Shown in pieces: positions 19,340-34,490 of a stretch of 64,000 nt of DNA; the first letter of the stretch is position 1, and every line of letters begins with the position of its first letter. Below the pieces are notes generated by a model that worked only from the letters and a program-made list of their open reading frames with translations, did not search any database and had not been told where the DNA came from. A program made the translations under genes and the position numbers. The DNA is from Hyposmocoma kahamanoa (taxonomy: Eukaryota; Arthropoda; Insecta; Lepidoptera; Cosmopterigidae), in contig NW_020654810.1 of NCBI RefSeq assembly GCF_003589595.1, positions 11,174,418 through 11,238,417 on the forward strand. The letters are read 5' to 3'.

Positions 19340-21540
19340 TAAGATATTAATAGTAATGAAAATTCCCTAATTCGAGACCAGGTTTGGGATTTGTGTGGTT
19401 CTATATTTCATTGGCATGTAATTGAGGTGGATAACTTATCAAACAACAATTCAATCCATTTTAAAGCCTTGCTGCATAAATTAATTATTAAACAGTAATT
19501 TTAATTAAATATACAATAATTAAGTTTGATAAAAAAATAATTAGTTAAAGCTTTAGGATTATACATGACATAATAAACAATGTATGGTTATGGCACGGAT
19601 TACTTACACTTCTGTTATAAATGTTATATAATCTTAATAAAAAATGAAAATAATGCTCTGCACAATAAACCATTTGTTTAGAGGCGAAAGTAACTATTGA
19701 TTGAAACCTAATAGAACATAAGTACAATTACACACTTTTTATTTTATTTAAAGGTATTTAATGATTATATCTATGTACGAGTAAGATTTACTATAGAGTC
19801 CTATGACGTCACTAAAATAAAAATGTGCTTTATTAAATTTTTTCCGTACATAATTTCACAGCGAGTCTCACAGTAAAAGTAACTCTTATTTACTTTTATT
19901 AGCAAAACGATCTCTTTTAATTTTGCAAACGTTACCTAATTAAGGATTAATTATTTGTTATGTTTTTTATAAAGGATTAGTAATCAGGATTTATCTTTCG
20001 CATTAGCTAGTGAGGTTATATACATATAAATAATATAGTAACTAGTTAGAAGGCGATGACGTTTTCTATAAACAATGGTTGTATGTGTGTCAATGACGCT
20101 TTGACGTAGAGAAAGTCCGCGGAACTCCACCTGTGGCTGAATGGTTCGCTGTTCCTCGTAATAACTTTGTATGGATTTAGGTTCCAGTATATACAGGTTG
20201 TAGAAGTATAGAACACACTATCCATTTATAAGTATAAGGCATTTGAATATAAATCAATGTCAATGTCGACCAAATTGAAGCATCGTAATGAGTTTTATAG
20301 TTTGCAACTGCCTTTAATATTGTAGTTAGTTAATAATCTGAAAAATACATAGGTTAAAATAATAAAATCTTTTATCGCGAAAGCTATATTCCCTGAGGTA
20401 ATTAATAGTTAAAAGATAATTTAACACAACTTTCTGAAAATGGCAAAGTGACCTTATGGTTAACTTTGCGGATAGCGATGAATCGCGATAGACCAATTTG
20501 TAATGTAAAAGTTAAACAGGTAACAAAACCTTCTGTTTGGATATCTAAGAGAAAGCCGCCCTTGAATCAAGCACGCAGAAACCGTATAAAGTTAGTGCGT
20601 CTATACGGCAATCTTGACTGAATTTGCGTTCAATTTGACTACGACGTGATGCGGTGGTGACCAGCCGTCGTGATAGGTCACTCGAGAAAGTGAAGGATAG
20701 AATGCGGTAGGTAGTCATTACTGCACCTTTACTTCAGCATTGAAGATATAAAAAATTGCATCGCCATCAAAACACGAGCAATGCCTACTTAATATTATTC
20801 TCAATTCAAGTTATAAAAACATTTCCGGTACATAATAGAAAAGCTATTAAAGTCTAAGAAGGTTGGTTGTAAAGAATACCCACGTTTCAAATTGAAAATA
20901 ATTTACATAAAACCCGTAGGTTTCTCATACCCATTCGAATCAGAGTTAAAAGAAAGTATTCAATGTTCGCTCATGATCCAATAGGCTCAATTAAGAGGTA
21001 ATCTTCAATCATTTATCCACGTCACGGAGGCCCGGGTCTGTAATCTGCTAGAGATAACTCGGTTAGCCGACCACAAGCCCTAAACGCACCGCGTGAAACA
21101 AACAACTACTCACATTAAAAGGTATCAATATTCTATTAATCATGTACCAGATGAGTTGCCACAACACGTATGAATATGTACGTATGCTAATACTCAACAG
21201 TTTGCGGCGGCAAACTACGCCGCAGATGTTACGTGACGAGATCAGTAAAAGCACATTTTGAAAGTCTGTACATTATACACCAACTAAGAAAAGAATGAAC
21301 ACTTACGTATAACCCGCGAAATACTTTCTCTTGACTATTCATCAAAGAATTCACACATTATCCGTAATATAACTACTAGGTGAACAATTTTGAAGATGAT
21401 ATCTGAGACCGATATTGCATGACTTACGAGTAGAGCTCGCTAGGGAAAAATAAACGAATGTCGAAAGCTGCAAAGATTTTTTGCCTTGAAAAGTTGCTAC
21501 AAAAATCGTGTCTAGCAAGATCACTTAAGCGTATAACTCG
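19340..21540. other. AT-rich non-coding DNA
   Basis: No supported gene. A short tRNA-like phrase at 20140-20170 ('gtggctgaatggttcgctg') could be a truncated SINE head. Confidence 0.35.
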
Positions 21541-21549
21541 TGCACTGCT

Positions 21550-21670
21550 CCGATGTGGAGAAATGTAGTAGCGCAGGGTTTAGAGGAGGGCGAGGGACGC
21601 TAGCCGGTCGTTGACCCGGCCGGCCGTGGTACTCCTGGCCTACATGGGACCCATGGGCGAACGGCCGTTA
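21550..21670. other. Isolated GC-rich patch
   Basis: About 110 bp rich in G+C ('gaccc ggccggccg'), in otherwise AT-rich DNA, with no open frame or repeat partner seen in this window. It may be a transposon remnant or regulatory DNA; I cannot say which. Confidence 0.3.
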
Positions 21671-21863
21671 ATAACAGTTATCAACTTGAGATGAACGTCC
21701 ATATATTGTTAATGTTATCCATATCTAAAAGTAATATCCGAAATTTGCATAAATAATAGACTCGCAATTATGGAATCATTAGCTTCAATCAATCGCAGTT
21801 CTCATGCGCGATTGCTGTGACGGATTTTGGATCACGTACATTGCCACAAGGCAACACTTTTGT

Positions 21864-21977
21864 GATAATTGTTACAATTGATAATTGTTACAATTGATAA
21901 TTGTTACAATTGATAATTGTNNNNNNNNNNACAATTGATAATTGTTACAATTGATAATTGTTACAATTGATAATTGT
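21864..21977. repeat. Tandem 16-bp satellite with internal gap
   Basis: The unit TTACAATTGATAATTG repeats about three and a half times before and three times after a 10-N gap (21921-21930). Each unit contains the near-palindrome ACAATTGATAATTGT. The true copy number is unknown because the gap falls inside the array. Confidence 0.95.
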
Positions 21978-24900
21978 AAATAACAATTATCGTTCGCAGT
22001 CTACTTAGCCCGTGCGCTTTTCATGGAGTTCACAAATTTAAGTTTAAATTTATATCTTACCTCGTTCTTATCATCTAGTCCTCAAACAATCGTTTGTAAG
22101 ATTCATAACAATCTTACGAAGAATCGTTAATTCTTAGAGTCTTCGCTTCGCCTCAATTTTAGTGTCTTTCTCATCTTCGGTAATTATTCTACCAATCAAT
22201 TAAATGTCTTAACATCATTGAAAGAGCAAAAATATTTTAATTTTATCGTACACATTATAAGGACCACTTTTGTGTGTACTGCATCAAAGTTAATCCGCTT
22301 CAATTACGTGACTGCATAATTGGAATAGACCCGCAGAAACGGCTGCCAAGTTCTGTATGACTCTGGCAAGTTAAAAAGTTTCATAATTGTCGAGAAGTGA
22401 AAGGAATAACAGGAAAGCGAAGTTCAGGAACCCTGTATTGGATAAGTAAGTAATCAAATAAAACAAATACCTCCTTAATACCTGACAAAATATACGAAGT
22501 AAGTAACCGCTCTCTTAAGTAACTTGTAATACCTAATTGAAAGCGTAAATGCTACAAGTAAAAGTGTTGCAAATAAAACTGAGTCTTTTATTATCTTCGA
22601 AGCGATCGTTATGTAACTCGATTGCATTGATACTGATGAAATGAGCAAAAAACAAAAATAAGTACCAATAACAGTAAAATATTTCCAGCTGAAAGTTGTC
22701 CCTGTTTGTAAGTATTGTTGTCCTCCTTTCACGATAGGCAAATTGAATATTTACATGTATTCGCTAAGTGCGACATTTCATAATTCAATTCGTAAGCACG
22801 GTTAACAGATATTCCTTCTGAAATATCTTCTGCAAAATAGCGACAGTCTACGTCCTACTTTGTGCCAACAGTACTTACTCGCCTATTGACACTGTTTATT
22901 GAAGAGACCGTTTATGTTGGACCATACGGAATATCTCTTTGTGTTGTTTTGGACCAGCAAACATAACTCTAACTGAGTATTACGTTTTCTTTGAACAAGG
23001 TGTACTTTTATTCAGTTTCAATGAGCTTCGTTTATTTGCTTGATACATACTTGTATGCAGATAATTCGTATTCAATATACTTCCATATTCATAATAATTA
23101 TCGGATTAGTTTGATGACCAACCAGCTTACGTGTAAAATATAGAAAAATATATTTTAATAAAAAGCACCCATAACATTACAGTAAATAATACTTCGTCAA
23201 CATCCGTAAATGTTCAAGCAGAGAGCTAAAATATACAAGGGCATTTGATGTCTCCCCGTAACAAGCGCGACGTCCCCAACTGCGCATGAAAGCTGCCAAC
23301 CCGTCGGAAACGTGGACATGTTGCGTCGAGATATAACGTCGAGGTACATATTCATAAGTACATTGACTAGAAAGCGATGACAGTTTCCATCTGCGATAGA
23401 TACACTTTCTTAGAAGCTAGAAAACTACATGTTTGTTGCAAAAAATAAATGTTTACTGCAAACTCACACTTTACTGCGAAAACTTACAAATACATTTTCG
23501 CAAACAAGCCTTTTGATGAAAACTAAATTCAACTCTAGCTTTATTGGGATTTCAGTGATTGAACATCGGTAAATAATGGAATTTTCCGATAATCTCGGAA
23601 TCATAAACCTATGTAGCCTACGAAGATCATACTGAGTAAATAACAGGTGGGTAGATTGCATTTCACTTACATAGACTTGCCGTTGTTGGTATTCTATTTC
23701 CCCGCTTTTGTCTGTTTGAGACCGCGGTAGCTACCGGGCAAACAACACACAAAACATTCATTCCGTTTAATGAGGAAGTGCTCTAGAAAAGCCACGGTAC
23801 AATTATTATTACGAAATGCTTGTGTTCGGTACATGCGTAATTTGAATGGATTACATATTCGCATTATGATCTTCTTTTCGTATTTTGAACTTTCAACAAA
23901 ATCAAAAATACCCACACGAAAAGATAAGTAAATACGATTCATTGTGAATTACAAACTGCTGAGTTCAAAGCAAGTGGATTATAAACTAATGACCCTTTTT
24001 ATTTCATTTACCATTACATTTCCTTTTTCTTCAGCAAATTCTTGCGCAATAAGTTGCTATAATGTATAATAACTCAATTAATTGCTTAATTTATTTAATT
24101 ATGTATCTAGATCAATTGGAGTTAGCGTTTCTTTAAAGAAATAAAGAGAAAATGTTGAATGTTGCTCATAACATTTATCTGACTTAGAGTGCGCTGACCT
24201 TAAGTACAGTCAAATTGTACTTACGAAACGTCTTGGGGTTGCGTGTTTGCAGTCATTAGAGTGCACTATTATCACAGGCACTGGCCCATTTCTCACAGAT
24301 GCATCACGATTGTGTTACTTCTGCAACTCATATGCGTTTCTAATCATCAAATTATTTTAAATATGCCGACAATTTACAAAGCGAAAGCAAACTCCGTAGG
24401 TAAGCATCTACTTTGTATATATGTATCTCTGATGAAGAATTCAAAAAGCCTTTATTCAATATTCACAGTATTCATTCGAAAAATAAACGGTATAATTAAT
24501 TAAATCGGTAATTAATTATATATTAACAAGTCAATGAGTTTTTTGGTAGTAATTTTACGCAAGTTTTCTTTTACATTGTAGAATCGATGAAGTGTAATGG
24601 AATCCTATGATAGGCCAATGCAATTACCTAATAGTAGTGGCGTAATAAGATGTCATAATCACAATTAAAGATAAATCGTCATCCATCGTTTAATCCAACA
24701 AAAATATGTCACATTTTTAATACCTTTAAGTTTACGATTTGGTCAAATAGCAAAGAAGACCCTATAAAGTCGTATCGTTATTACATCCAAACAAAGGCTT
24801 ACACAAATATGATCACACGGCGCATGTGCAGTATCGCATGCGTGTAGTGTGACATATGTATCAACACAGGGTGTATAAGGAGTCATTGAAGTGGATAATT

Positions 24901-25040
24901 ACAGCAGCGTCGGCGGTGGCGATAAATTGAGTGAGCATTGAGCTGATGTACATACACTCCCACGCTCTTACGTTTAAAGTGTCCTGTTCTGTGTAATGTA
25001 ATTTCTTTCGCGATACAGCTACGTCGCGCCGTAATCCAGC
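21978..25040. other. AT-rich non-coding DNA
   Basis: Only short chance frames are present. A GC-richer stretch at about 23260-23345 has no recognisable content. Confidence 0.4.
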
Positions 25041-25047
25041 TAGGGCA

Positions 25048-25325
25048 TTCCCCATTTTTTTTATAATACCAATTGGCGGGACGAACAAACCATGCGCCTG
25101 GTGGTAAGCGACACGTCTATCCATAACAGTTGCACTGCACTGCCACTGCGCCCGTCACCCTGAGACATAAGTCGACAAGTCCCATGTCCCTGTAATTTCA
25201 CCAGCACCCGTACTCTTCAAAACCGGAACGCAGTAATGCTCACATTACTGCTTGGCGGCAGAAATAGGTAATGTTTGGCAGTACTTCCCTGAACTCTTCC
25301 ACAAGGAGCTCTACTGCCACTAAAT
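25048..25325 (-). repeat. Family L repeat, nearly complete
   Basis: The minus strand starts GAGCTCCTTGTGGAAGAGTT and includes CTGCCGCCAAGCAGTAATGT, 'ccggttttgaagagta', 'gacttatgtctcagggtga' and 'gacgtgtcgcttaccac'. It ends in 'cgtcccgccaattggtatta' and an A-run. This is a dispersed non-coding repeat with an A-rich 3' end. Confidence 0.8.
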
Positions 25326-25784
25326 TACTTTTGCGCATTTCAGACGCTGAGATTATACGATTTCTAAATACTAACTCCAATATTTTTTTACTTATATGAG
25401 AATATTGTTTAGAGAAATAAAAAAAAATATATATAAGTAACTTATGTAAATCATTTAGAACAGTTGCTTTGACGAAACGCATTAAGTCTGTAAACATCGT
25501 GTGTATTTAATATATGCGCCTACGATGTTAATGACATCCGTGGGAAGCTAATCTTGTACAATTTTATGGCGCTCATTGTTGTTTTAGCATCACTGAACAC
25601 TTGTATTCCATTAATTTGGCTACCGCTTCACCAACCTAACAATAAACTCGCAGTTACTAGCTTTTCTAACAACTAGTTTATTGTGCACATATTAGGAAGA
25701 GCTTGTACATGACATGCCTCTAATATAAATGATGAGAAAGAGTAGTTATTGCCTTTTTCAGACTATTTCGCTGCTATATAGTAG

Positions 25785-25835
25785 AAAATAGTAGCAGTAG
25801 AGCTCCTTGTGAGAGTTCGTCCAGGCTATCATTTC
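25785..25835 (+). repeat. Family L 5' fragment
   Basis: 'agtagagctccttgtgagag' and 'ttcgtccagg' match only the first 50 bp of family L. Confidence 0.6.
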
Positions 25836-27055
25836 CTCAAAAACTGTAAGAATTTAATCAAAAACTGAACTGCTATAAATTGTTCAAAAATGCCCTATGG
25901 ATAATCGTAATCCAAACGTGGGAACTCTTCTCCATTTATCTAAAGATTTACTTTACTATAACCGAGGTCGTGGCAGCATTTACTTAAACTGTTATTATAG
26001 CCATTAAATTAAAGTATTGTAGTTTAAGATGGTAACAACAAAACACAAGTATTAATTATCTGTACAATTAAAAAATATTTTCTATTCATTCTCTACCAGC
26101 CTATTAGCTCTTATTTAATTTAAAATCTATTGTTTATTGTGGTTGAATTTCTGTACTTCTATTGTGTTTCTTATCTTTGTATCAAAACTTTTAGTTTTTA
26201 TACTATATTTGTCAATATGAGAACCGGTGTATTGTATTTACTGCTTTTACAAATGATCTTGGTACGGCCTATTGTGACATTTGTAAGTTTTGACTCTTAT
26301 TATGGACAGGGAAGAATTAAAAATCACCATAAACTCCAATAGCAAAGTTATGACAGACATACCGAAGGGTTTCAATGATAATGAAGCCTCATAATCAATC
26401 ACATACTCGCATAAATAATACTTTGGGAAAATATAGTTGAATTCTGAGCAGTACATCATTACACAAGTACATATGCCAAAACTAACGTTGACCAGAATTA
26501 TATATAATTGGTAATATTTTTTTGTACTTATTTATTCCAAGAAGTATTTATCTGCCCACTTTAATTATATTTCGGACATCTTTGTCGTAATAATATTTCA
26601 CGTATTCAATCAAAATACAAGTTGTGGGGCATTGCGTCCAATAGATGGTTAAAAGTGGCCCAGTGACCGCTCTTCCTAACGGTATTACAAACTACGCGGG
26701 TTACTTGAACATTTCACTATCAGTTTTTGTGGATATAGACTATCTCAGCTCTTGATCTTGTAGCTGAGTTAATTTATAAAGTTAGACTCTATTACGGGTT
26801 TTATTGACGATTTCAAAAACATAGAACTACCATATCGGAACATTGTATCGAATTTCGATATAATTAGATAGTTTCTTTCTAGAGATATTATGTTACTAAA
26901 CTTTGACTTTGATCACATCAGATTACCACAGAACCGATAGTTGCCTTTCTACCCAAATTTTGCTGAATAACAAACAATTTCATGCAGTACAATAAAAGTT
27001 ACATAGAGTACTTAAAGACTAAATATATTTAACTAGAGTTAACCTTATGTTTAAA
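25836..27055. other. AT-rich non-coding DNA
   Basis: Nothing recognisable. Confidence 0.4.
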
Positions 27056-27062
27056 ACAGTAA

Positions 27063-27499
27063 GGGTGCGTTCCCAGTACGTCGTGACGACAGATAGTCAT
27101 GCAGTTTAAAGTGTCGGGGCTTGTATATTTAAATGAAGTTGTTCATACTTAAAACAACACGATTAACGTTCACGACTTTTTTGACGTTACCACGACTGAC
27201 TGTCATGACGATGGGAAAAGCTAAAACGACAGTCTTATATAAATAAAATGTCACGATAAAAATGTGACGACAGATAATCGCAGCTTCAAACGATTCTGCC
27301 GTGCAAACAACAAGGCAGCTGCCGTGAACCAACAAATTGTCATCACGATCTAGTGGGAACAGCTAGACACGACAGTTGTTCAACGATAAAATAAAAGTCC
27401 ACGACACAGTCACGACAGATAGTCGTGATATGGGAATAGGTTAGACTCGACAGTCCTCTAACGATAAATAAAATGTTACGACATAATGGGAACACGCCC
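27063..27499. mobile_element. PIF/Harbinger-like MITE with TAA target duplication
   Basis: The left end is GGGTGCGTTCCCAGTACGTC and the right end, inverted, is GGGCGTGTTCCCATTATGTC. Both are flanked by TAA (27060-27062 and 27500-27502). The 437-bp interior has repeated 'cacgac', 'gacagatagtc' and 'cgataaaataaa' subterminal motifs, and no transposase. Three-base TWA target duplications are typical of PIF/Harbinger elements; the class is inferred from that. Confidence 0.7.
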
Positions 27500-28341
27500 T
27501 AAAGAGACGCGTAAGTCTTAAAACACTTGTAAAATACAAGTTCGGTATACAAATGAATAGAATAGGCACAAATAGCGTTTGGCGTGACTTGGGTAACGGA
27601 TATGCATCGTTTGTCAACTCATCAGCCATGCAAAGCAGCTCCATTCTGTGGAGTTGTCTCTACGTGACTTACCCTTTACATTTATAATGGTGTTATAAGA
27701 CAGTAATATTCATTCACGCAAAATTAATTAAAAAACTTAATTACCTTTCTAAAAGGGAACCTTGCAACTTCAAAATCAGAATCAAAATCAGAATGCAAGG
27801 TTCAATAACAAAAGACAAAACATAAAACATAGGAAATTCCTAGGAATACATACTCGGTGTAACTTTACTCGAGGACACGGAATAGATAATGATCAGGGTG
27901 TTTGTGTGTATGCACCTTATTTACATTCCAACCACGCACTCTATTTGTCTAATAAAAGTTTTTATGTTCACTGGCTTGTGGAGCTTCGAGTTAATAAAGA
28001 CATGATGTTTGATCGAGTGAGCGCATGACATAACACTATGTTTTATCACTCATAGTGATATGATACTTAAATGTAGAGTTACTAAGAAAGGTATGCACAT
28101 TTTCGTGAAGCAGCTGGCAAATAAAAATTGTATGTTGTGTGTTTTCTTATAGATCGTTTTAATTTTTGATTGGTTTCATATATAACAAACTAAATAAAAT
28201 TTTTAATCTGTACCCATTAAATCAAAAATTTTGCAAACAAACCATTGTTCATGAACATTACAGCATTTTAATTTCATGCAATAACAGAACTATTTGAATG
28301 TGTTTATCACGATAATCGCACAATTACACACTTACACACAA

Positions 28342-30650
<2,309 letters not shown>

Positions 30651-30659
30651 TTCATACTA

Positions 30660-30930
30660 GTTAAGGCTATTGAGAACCGTACGGCCTTCCTTGTCATCAA
30701 TAACTCTGCATTTTGATAAATTTCGAGATATAAGCATCTAAAGTTAATTTTTTTCTTTGAAAAATGTCAATTGCGCTGATTTTGCTTAACAACAAAACTG
30801 AAACTAAATAATTAAAAAAATGCTTATAGAGGCTTGTAGATACCATTTCGCTAATTTCAGATATGTTAATAACTCAATTTCGCTAAAAATGTCGATTACG
30901 TTAGTTATGATAAGGACGGCAGTGTACCAG
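30660..30930 (+). repeat. Dispersed repeat, inverted copy of 1090-1330
   Basis: Shares TGTTAATAACTCAATTTCGC, then 'gtcgattacgtta' and a 'gcgctgattttgcttaacaa' block with the reverse complement of 1090-1330. Non-coding, class unknown. Confidence 0.6.
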
Positions 30931-31059
30931 GCCGATTGGTGATCATGCCTCGACCAAAATTGGGAAAATATAAAATATGGACGAACAAGCTTTCTATTAC
31001 AACTTTTTCATTGAAAAAATAACAGACCTTAAAAGTTTGCTTATCGGATTTTTTTCAAT

Positions 31060-31560
31060 TTCCATGGGACCCTCTCATCAGATTGTGACTTCTTGGTGAC
31101 AATGGGACTGGTACGTCTCCTTTGTACATTTTATATTTTCTTTTCTGGTCGTCATGGTGACGGTGATTTGTTGATTATTGTGTCAAGTGAAAAGTTTACT
31201 TTTATTTGCGGAAAATAATAAGTAATTTGTGATAACCGAAATGAACTCAGAACAGCATCAAGAACCACCTCGAGAGTATACCCTTTCAAACAAAAGAAGA
31301 ATTTTCAAAATCCGTCCGCAATTGATTGAGAAATTGGTAAAAACACAGACATGCCTGTACAATTTGAGGATTTCCTTCCATTTTCATGTTTCCCCTCATC
31401 AGATTCTGTCTTGGTGACAATGCGACCACCACGAAAGTGCACCCTTTCAAACAAAAAAAAAAGAATTTTTAAAATCGGTGTACAATTGACGAAGATATCT
31501 GAAAATATACATACAGCCGAACGTATAACCTCCGCTTTTTTTGAAGTCGGTTAAAAAATA
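31060..31560 (+). repeat. Interspersed repeat ending in AAGTCGGTTAAAA
   Basis: The terminal part 'acctccgctttttttgaag' plus 'tcggttaaaa' is shared with 48655-48960 ('gagaacctccttttcttaaa' then 'gtcggttaaaat') and, inverted, with 57905-58090. An internal near-duplication exists: 'cctctcatcagattgtgac' near 31070 and 'cccctcatcagattctgtc' near 31393. The short open frames across it are not conserved between copies. Confidence 0.6.
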
Positions 31561-31609
31561 TATAGCTAGGGTTTATTAAGTCCCATACCTAAAACCTGTT
31601 GGGTCCTAA

Positions 31610-32190
31610 ACTACTTAAATAATAGTTCTTTGGTTTTCGCGATTGTTACACATGGAAAATGAAACTATTTTTCCAGATTTAAACCGCGTATATTTGTTTT
31701 TTTTTTCAAACCTACAACGTTTCGAGCCCTTTATAGGTCCTATGGTCACAGTTGACTGAGGTGGTAAGTCATCAACCAGTTATATCTAATATTAATGCAA
31801 ACTACCTTATTTTTCACTGTAGTTACAAAAGTTATTAATTAAATAACTTATTTTCAAATTTTACAAGGAACGTTCCAATTTACGCTACATACGTTTTACA
31901 ATAATTGTTTTATTTTAACAATATGAGTTTTTTATTAAATTAAATTTTTATTAATTAACAATGGAATTTAGAATAAATTATAACATATGAATGCATTCTA
32001 TGTCTGTTCGGGATTTTTCATCAAAGGAAATACTGGATCCCAAACCGGTGGTACGGAGAAACCGTCTTCAACAGGTGAAATTAGGATTTTTTAAATTTCA
32101 ATGGCCTCCACCCTGGGTAGATAACATTTGAAAAAACAAATATACACGATTTAAATCCGGCAAAATAGTTTCATTTCCTACTTAAATAAG
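31610..32190. mobile_element. Inverted-repeat element, about 0.55 kb, non-coding
   Basis: The left arm (31655-31705) has GAAACTATTTTTCCAGATTT and 'cgcgtatatttgtttttt'. The right arm (about 32125-32180), inverted, has GAAACTATTTTGCCGGATTT and 'cgtgtatatttgttttttc'. The arms are preceded by 'ttctttggttttcgcgattg', which recurs at 48345. There is no coding capacity, so this is a MITE or the ends of a deleted element. Confidence 0.6.
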
Positions 32191-32530
32191 AATTTAACAA
32201 AATCTACTGACAATATTTGATATCTTTGTTGACACTTGCATTGTGAGCCGCTAGCACAGTAAACATTCTTATCGCGCATAAATCAGCGATTCGCACCAGA
32301 TGTCTGAATTACGACACGTCCATACATTAAGCTAGGTACCATACACAACAGTGGGAAGAATGGTAATCTTGCATTGTTCGACATCCACAATTTATTGCGA
32401 CGTAGGCAACCGACGTCGAACGTACTTGACCGTCAATGTGTAACGGCTTTCTACAGTGCGACGTCGATTCGCGAGTTCCAAATTTCAAACCCAAAAAATA
32501 TTTATTTCATAAGTAAGTAAATAAACTATC

Positions 32531-32580
32531 ATAATAATAATAACGCACACACTCAACATAGCCCCGCACTATAATACATG
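32531..32580 (-). repeat. SINE family A 3' fragment
   Basis: The minus strand reads 'tagtgcggggctatgttgag' and 'tgtgtgcgttattattatta', the last 50 bp of family A. Confidence 0.75.
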
Positions 32581-32639
32581 GGGGGATTTTTGTGCATTTT
32601 ATGAGATACACCCTGGTCAATTTCCGCGGGAAGTAAAAA

Positions 32640-33330
32640 TTGTTTGAAATTCAAATAAACAAGATGGCCGCCATACAAATTTCAAAGCCTCCTATCACGG
32701 AAATTATTAGAGATAGGTAGGAGGTGCTGGAAGGAATGTCGTAGAGGGTATAGTGGTCAACTACCTGTGTAAAACAGAATTCAAGATGGCGAATCCAAAT
32801 GGCGGCCGAAGAAAAACTTGTTAAAGGTTTAGGAGTCTTTAATCATAATTTGGAGTCAATAGTTTTTTTTCGCCATTATTTAATATGGCTGCCGTATAGT
32901 GGTTTTTCGCTAAAAACAGCTGCCGAAAGAGACTCCCTCTGTTTCAGCTGATAATTGGCATCTGGAGGCCTCCAGAAGTGCCAAATAATAACTGGTGCTC
33001 GAAATTGGTTTTTCGTCATTTTCAAATATGGCCGCCATACAAGCGTTTGTTGGCAGTAGAAAAAAAATGTTGTGATCCTTTCCAAAATGGTCATGTGGGA
33101 GTCTCTAGGAGTGCTTGATAATAATTTGTGATCAACATTCATTTATCGCCATTTTTCAATATGGCTGCCATAGGAGTGTTTTTTGGCGGCAGATGAAAAT
33201 TTGCTCTAATTAGATTGAAAATCGGCATGAGGGGGTTGCCCTACGGGTGTTTAATAATAACTTCCGGTGAAATTTTACTTTTTGCCATTTTTTAATATAG
33301 CCGCCATTAAAGAGCTATGTTAATTTTTTT
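32640..33330. repeat. Degenerate tandem array with ATGGCNGCCAT cores
   Basis: Units starting at about 32872, 33015, 33148 and 33283 (spacing 133-143 bp) each carry a GCCATT(T)TTNAATATGGC-type core continuing NGCCAT, and recurring phrases such as 'ggagtctctaggagtgcttgataataatttgtg'-like text in degenerate form. Isolated 'aagatggc' cores precede them at about 32661 and 32785. No unit keeps an open frame. This is a diverged minisatellite-like array. Confidence 0.7.
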
Positions 33331-33589
33331 AAAGTAAAGTCATAAGTGCCGTGGCCGTAGGCCGAGATCTAGCGGAGGGCGAAGCCCGAAGCGTCTGCAC
33401 GCCACCTTACGTAGGTAGTATACGGGGACTAGATTTCACAATTGTTCAAAATGTAAGGTACACTTCCCGATGTAGTGCAAATAATATCTTATTTACTTAT
33501 ACAACTTATAGCGTTGTTGTATCTCGACCGTCTCTCTGTTAGATTCTTTTTTATTGGAAGCTATGCAAAAAAGAGAAGTATTTAAGGAA

Positions 33590-33810
33590 AAAATGCTAGA
33601 CAATCACTTTAATTTCTGGTCACAAACTAGGGAATTTCCTGTACTATGAGTACCAGAGTAACGATAATTCTGAAGGCAATACCAAGAATACCTCGACCAG
33701 GACCAACTTGGAAATGTTTTTTTTTCATAAATTGGCTCGAATAAGGGTTCGAATCTGGAACCTGCACATCAAGCGCCCATAGTGCTAATCACTATGCCAC
33801 CGAAGAGCAT
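33590..33810 (-). repeat. SINE family C copy
   Basis: The minus strand begins GGTGGCATAGTGATTAGCAC (A-box-like), followed by GATTCGAACCC (B-box-like). The body and tail blocks are shared with 13860-14085 ('ctagggaatt', 'tatgagtacca'). Confidence 0.6.
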
Positions 33811-34490
33811 AAGCACACCCCGTAATCTGAAAGCGACCACGCGCCGCAGACCGAGCCCGACCCCACCGTAGGTGGGGTACAGGGCTCGTAAACTCATATA
33901 ATTCCAATATTGTAACGGTTCAACAATACCTAATCATTTAGGTAATTCGGCTTAAGTAATAATAAGCTTTTAATACCCCATTTTTCGAGTAAGCAATGCT
34001 TGGCACTAGAACAACATTTAATAATAAAGAAATGAACATTGTTACACTAGCGTCACAGTACATTTATGAAAGTGTAGTTTATGTTGAGAAGAATAGTAAT
34101 TTATTTATGAAAAATAGTAACACACATTAATACGAGAGAATATACTGGCTGTTCTTGAAAGTCGACTTCACAAAGTCACAAATTCATTTAAAGGGCAATG
34201 TATACGCTTCTATAGTAAGATTCCGGTTTATATTCAAAATTTGCCATTAACGATATTTAAATTATAGTGAAACAAAAACTTCTGCATACTTGGATGTAAA
34301 AATCAGTGGTGGTGACCCGTTTAGTTCTTGCATATAGTCTCGGTCTACGGTGTTTGAAATAAGTATTGTAAATGATAAATGTGTATAAATGTTAATTTAC
34401 AAAGAGCAACCCTTAGAGTTTCTTGCTCATTCTTCTCAGGGGAATCTGCCTTACAAATAAGCAGTAGAGTTTAATCAATGTGATGATTAA
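33811..34490. other. Non-coding DNA
   Basis: Contains a short hairpin 'ccccaccgtaggtgggg' at about 33862-33878 in a GC-rich patch (33835-33890), otherwise AT-rich and featureless. Confidence 0.4.

Noticed and set aside
21864..21977. CRISPR-like regularly repeated sequence
   Set aside because: The 16-bp units are directly contiguous with no spacers, and the context is eukaryotic.
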